In this document: positions 33,272 through 33,338 of the stretch, one piece after another
Numbering within the stretch: position 1 is the stretch's first letter
Layout: the number at the start of each line of letters is the position of its first letter
DNA from: an uncultured bacterium
GTDB lineage: Bacteria; Verrucomicrobiota; Kiritimatiellia; CAIKKV01; CAITUY01
Direction of reading: 5' to 3'
Length of the DNA: 33,338 nt
NCBI GenBank assembly: GCA_903958395.1
Contig: CAJBSZ010000139.1
Location: 1-33,338, forward strand
Notes under the pieces: generated by a model
Told to the model about the DNA's origin: nothing
The model's database searches: none
What the model saw: the letters and a program-made list of their open reading frames with translations, nothing else
Program-made: the position numbers and the translations under genes

Positions 33272-33338
33272 ATGGCGAAGGAAATCAAACTGACTGCGAG
33301 CACGCGCGAAACATCCGGAACATCCGCCGCGAAGGCAT
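33272..33338 (+). CDS. rplY: Ribosomal protein L25/CTC family, N-terminal fragment (runs off the window)
   Basis: MAKEIKLTASTRETSGTSAAKA... immediately downstream of prs, the usual position of ctc/rplY. Confidence 0.7.
   Translation, partial: MAKEIKLTASTRETSGTSAAKA

Noticed and set aside
1-33338. CRISPR array, transposase, prophage, toxin-antitoxin or defence system
   Set aside because: No regularly spaced repeats, integrase/transposase motifs, phage structural genes or recognised defence domains seen in any frame.

Overview
This 33.3 kb window is gene-dense, high-GC bacterial chromosome. Gene families and repeat style suggest a PVC-type (Kiritimatiellota/Lentisphaerota/Verrucomicrobiota-like) organism, but this is inference only. 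The left part is a glycan-catabolism neighbourhood: a partial GH78-like rhamnosidase, aldo/keto reductase, URO-D-like protein, XylR-type AraC regulator, GH2-like enzyme, GPH-type symporter, GH130-like phosphorylase and an MFS carrier. It is interrupted by a RiPP-maturase-type radical SAM protein with no obvious precursor. The middle holds a corrinoid protein, an ECF sigma factor and a coupled anti-sigma/double-DUF4159 protein. The right part is a minus-strand cluster (accD, accA, OadA/PycB fused to an AccB-like BCCP domain, an unknown protein, a GT4 glycosyltransferase), a Cu-ATPase, an AraC regulator, then MGMT, bioA, ispE, tRNA-Gln, prs and the start of rplY. The observations I rate most worth checking are: (1) the OadA/PycB-type carboxyltransferase carrying an AccB-type biotinyl domain with a 'thumb', directly downstream of accD-accA, which raises the possibility of malonyl-CoA synthesis by transcarboxylation; (2) a tRNA-Gln gene that encodes the last 16 residues and stop codon of ispE; (3) an anti-sigma protein with two DUF4159-like domains, whose linker is encoded by in-frame palindromic repeats; (4) an orphan divergent RiPP-type radical SAM enzyme; (5) several cruciform-forming dispersed repeats and palindromic operator-like sites.
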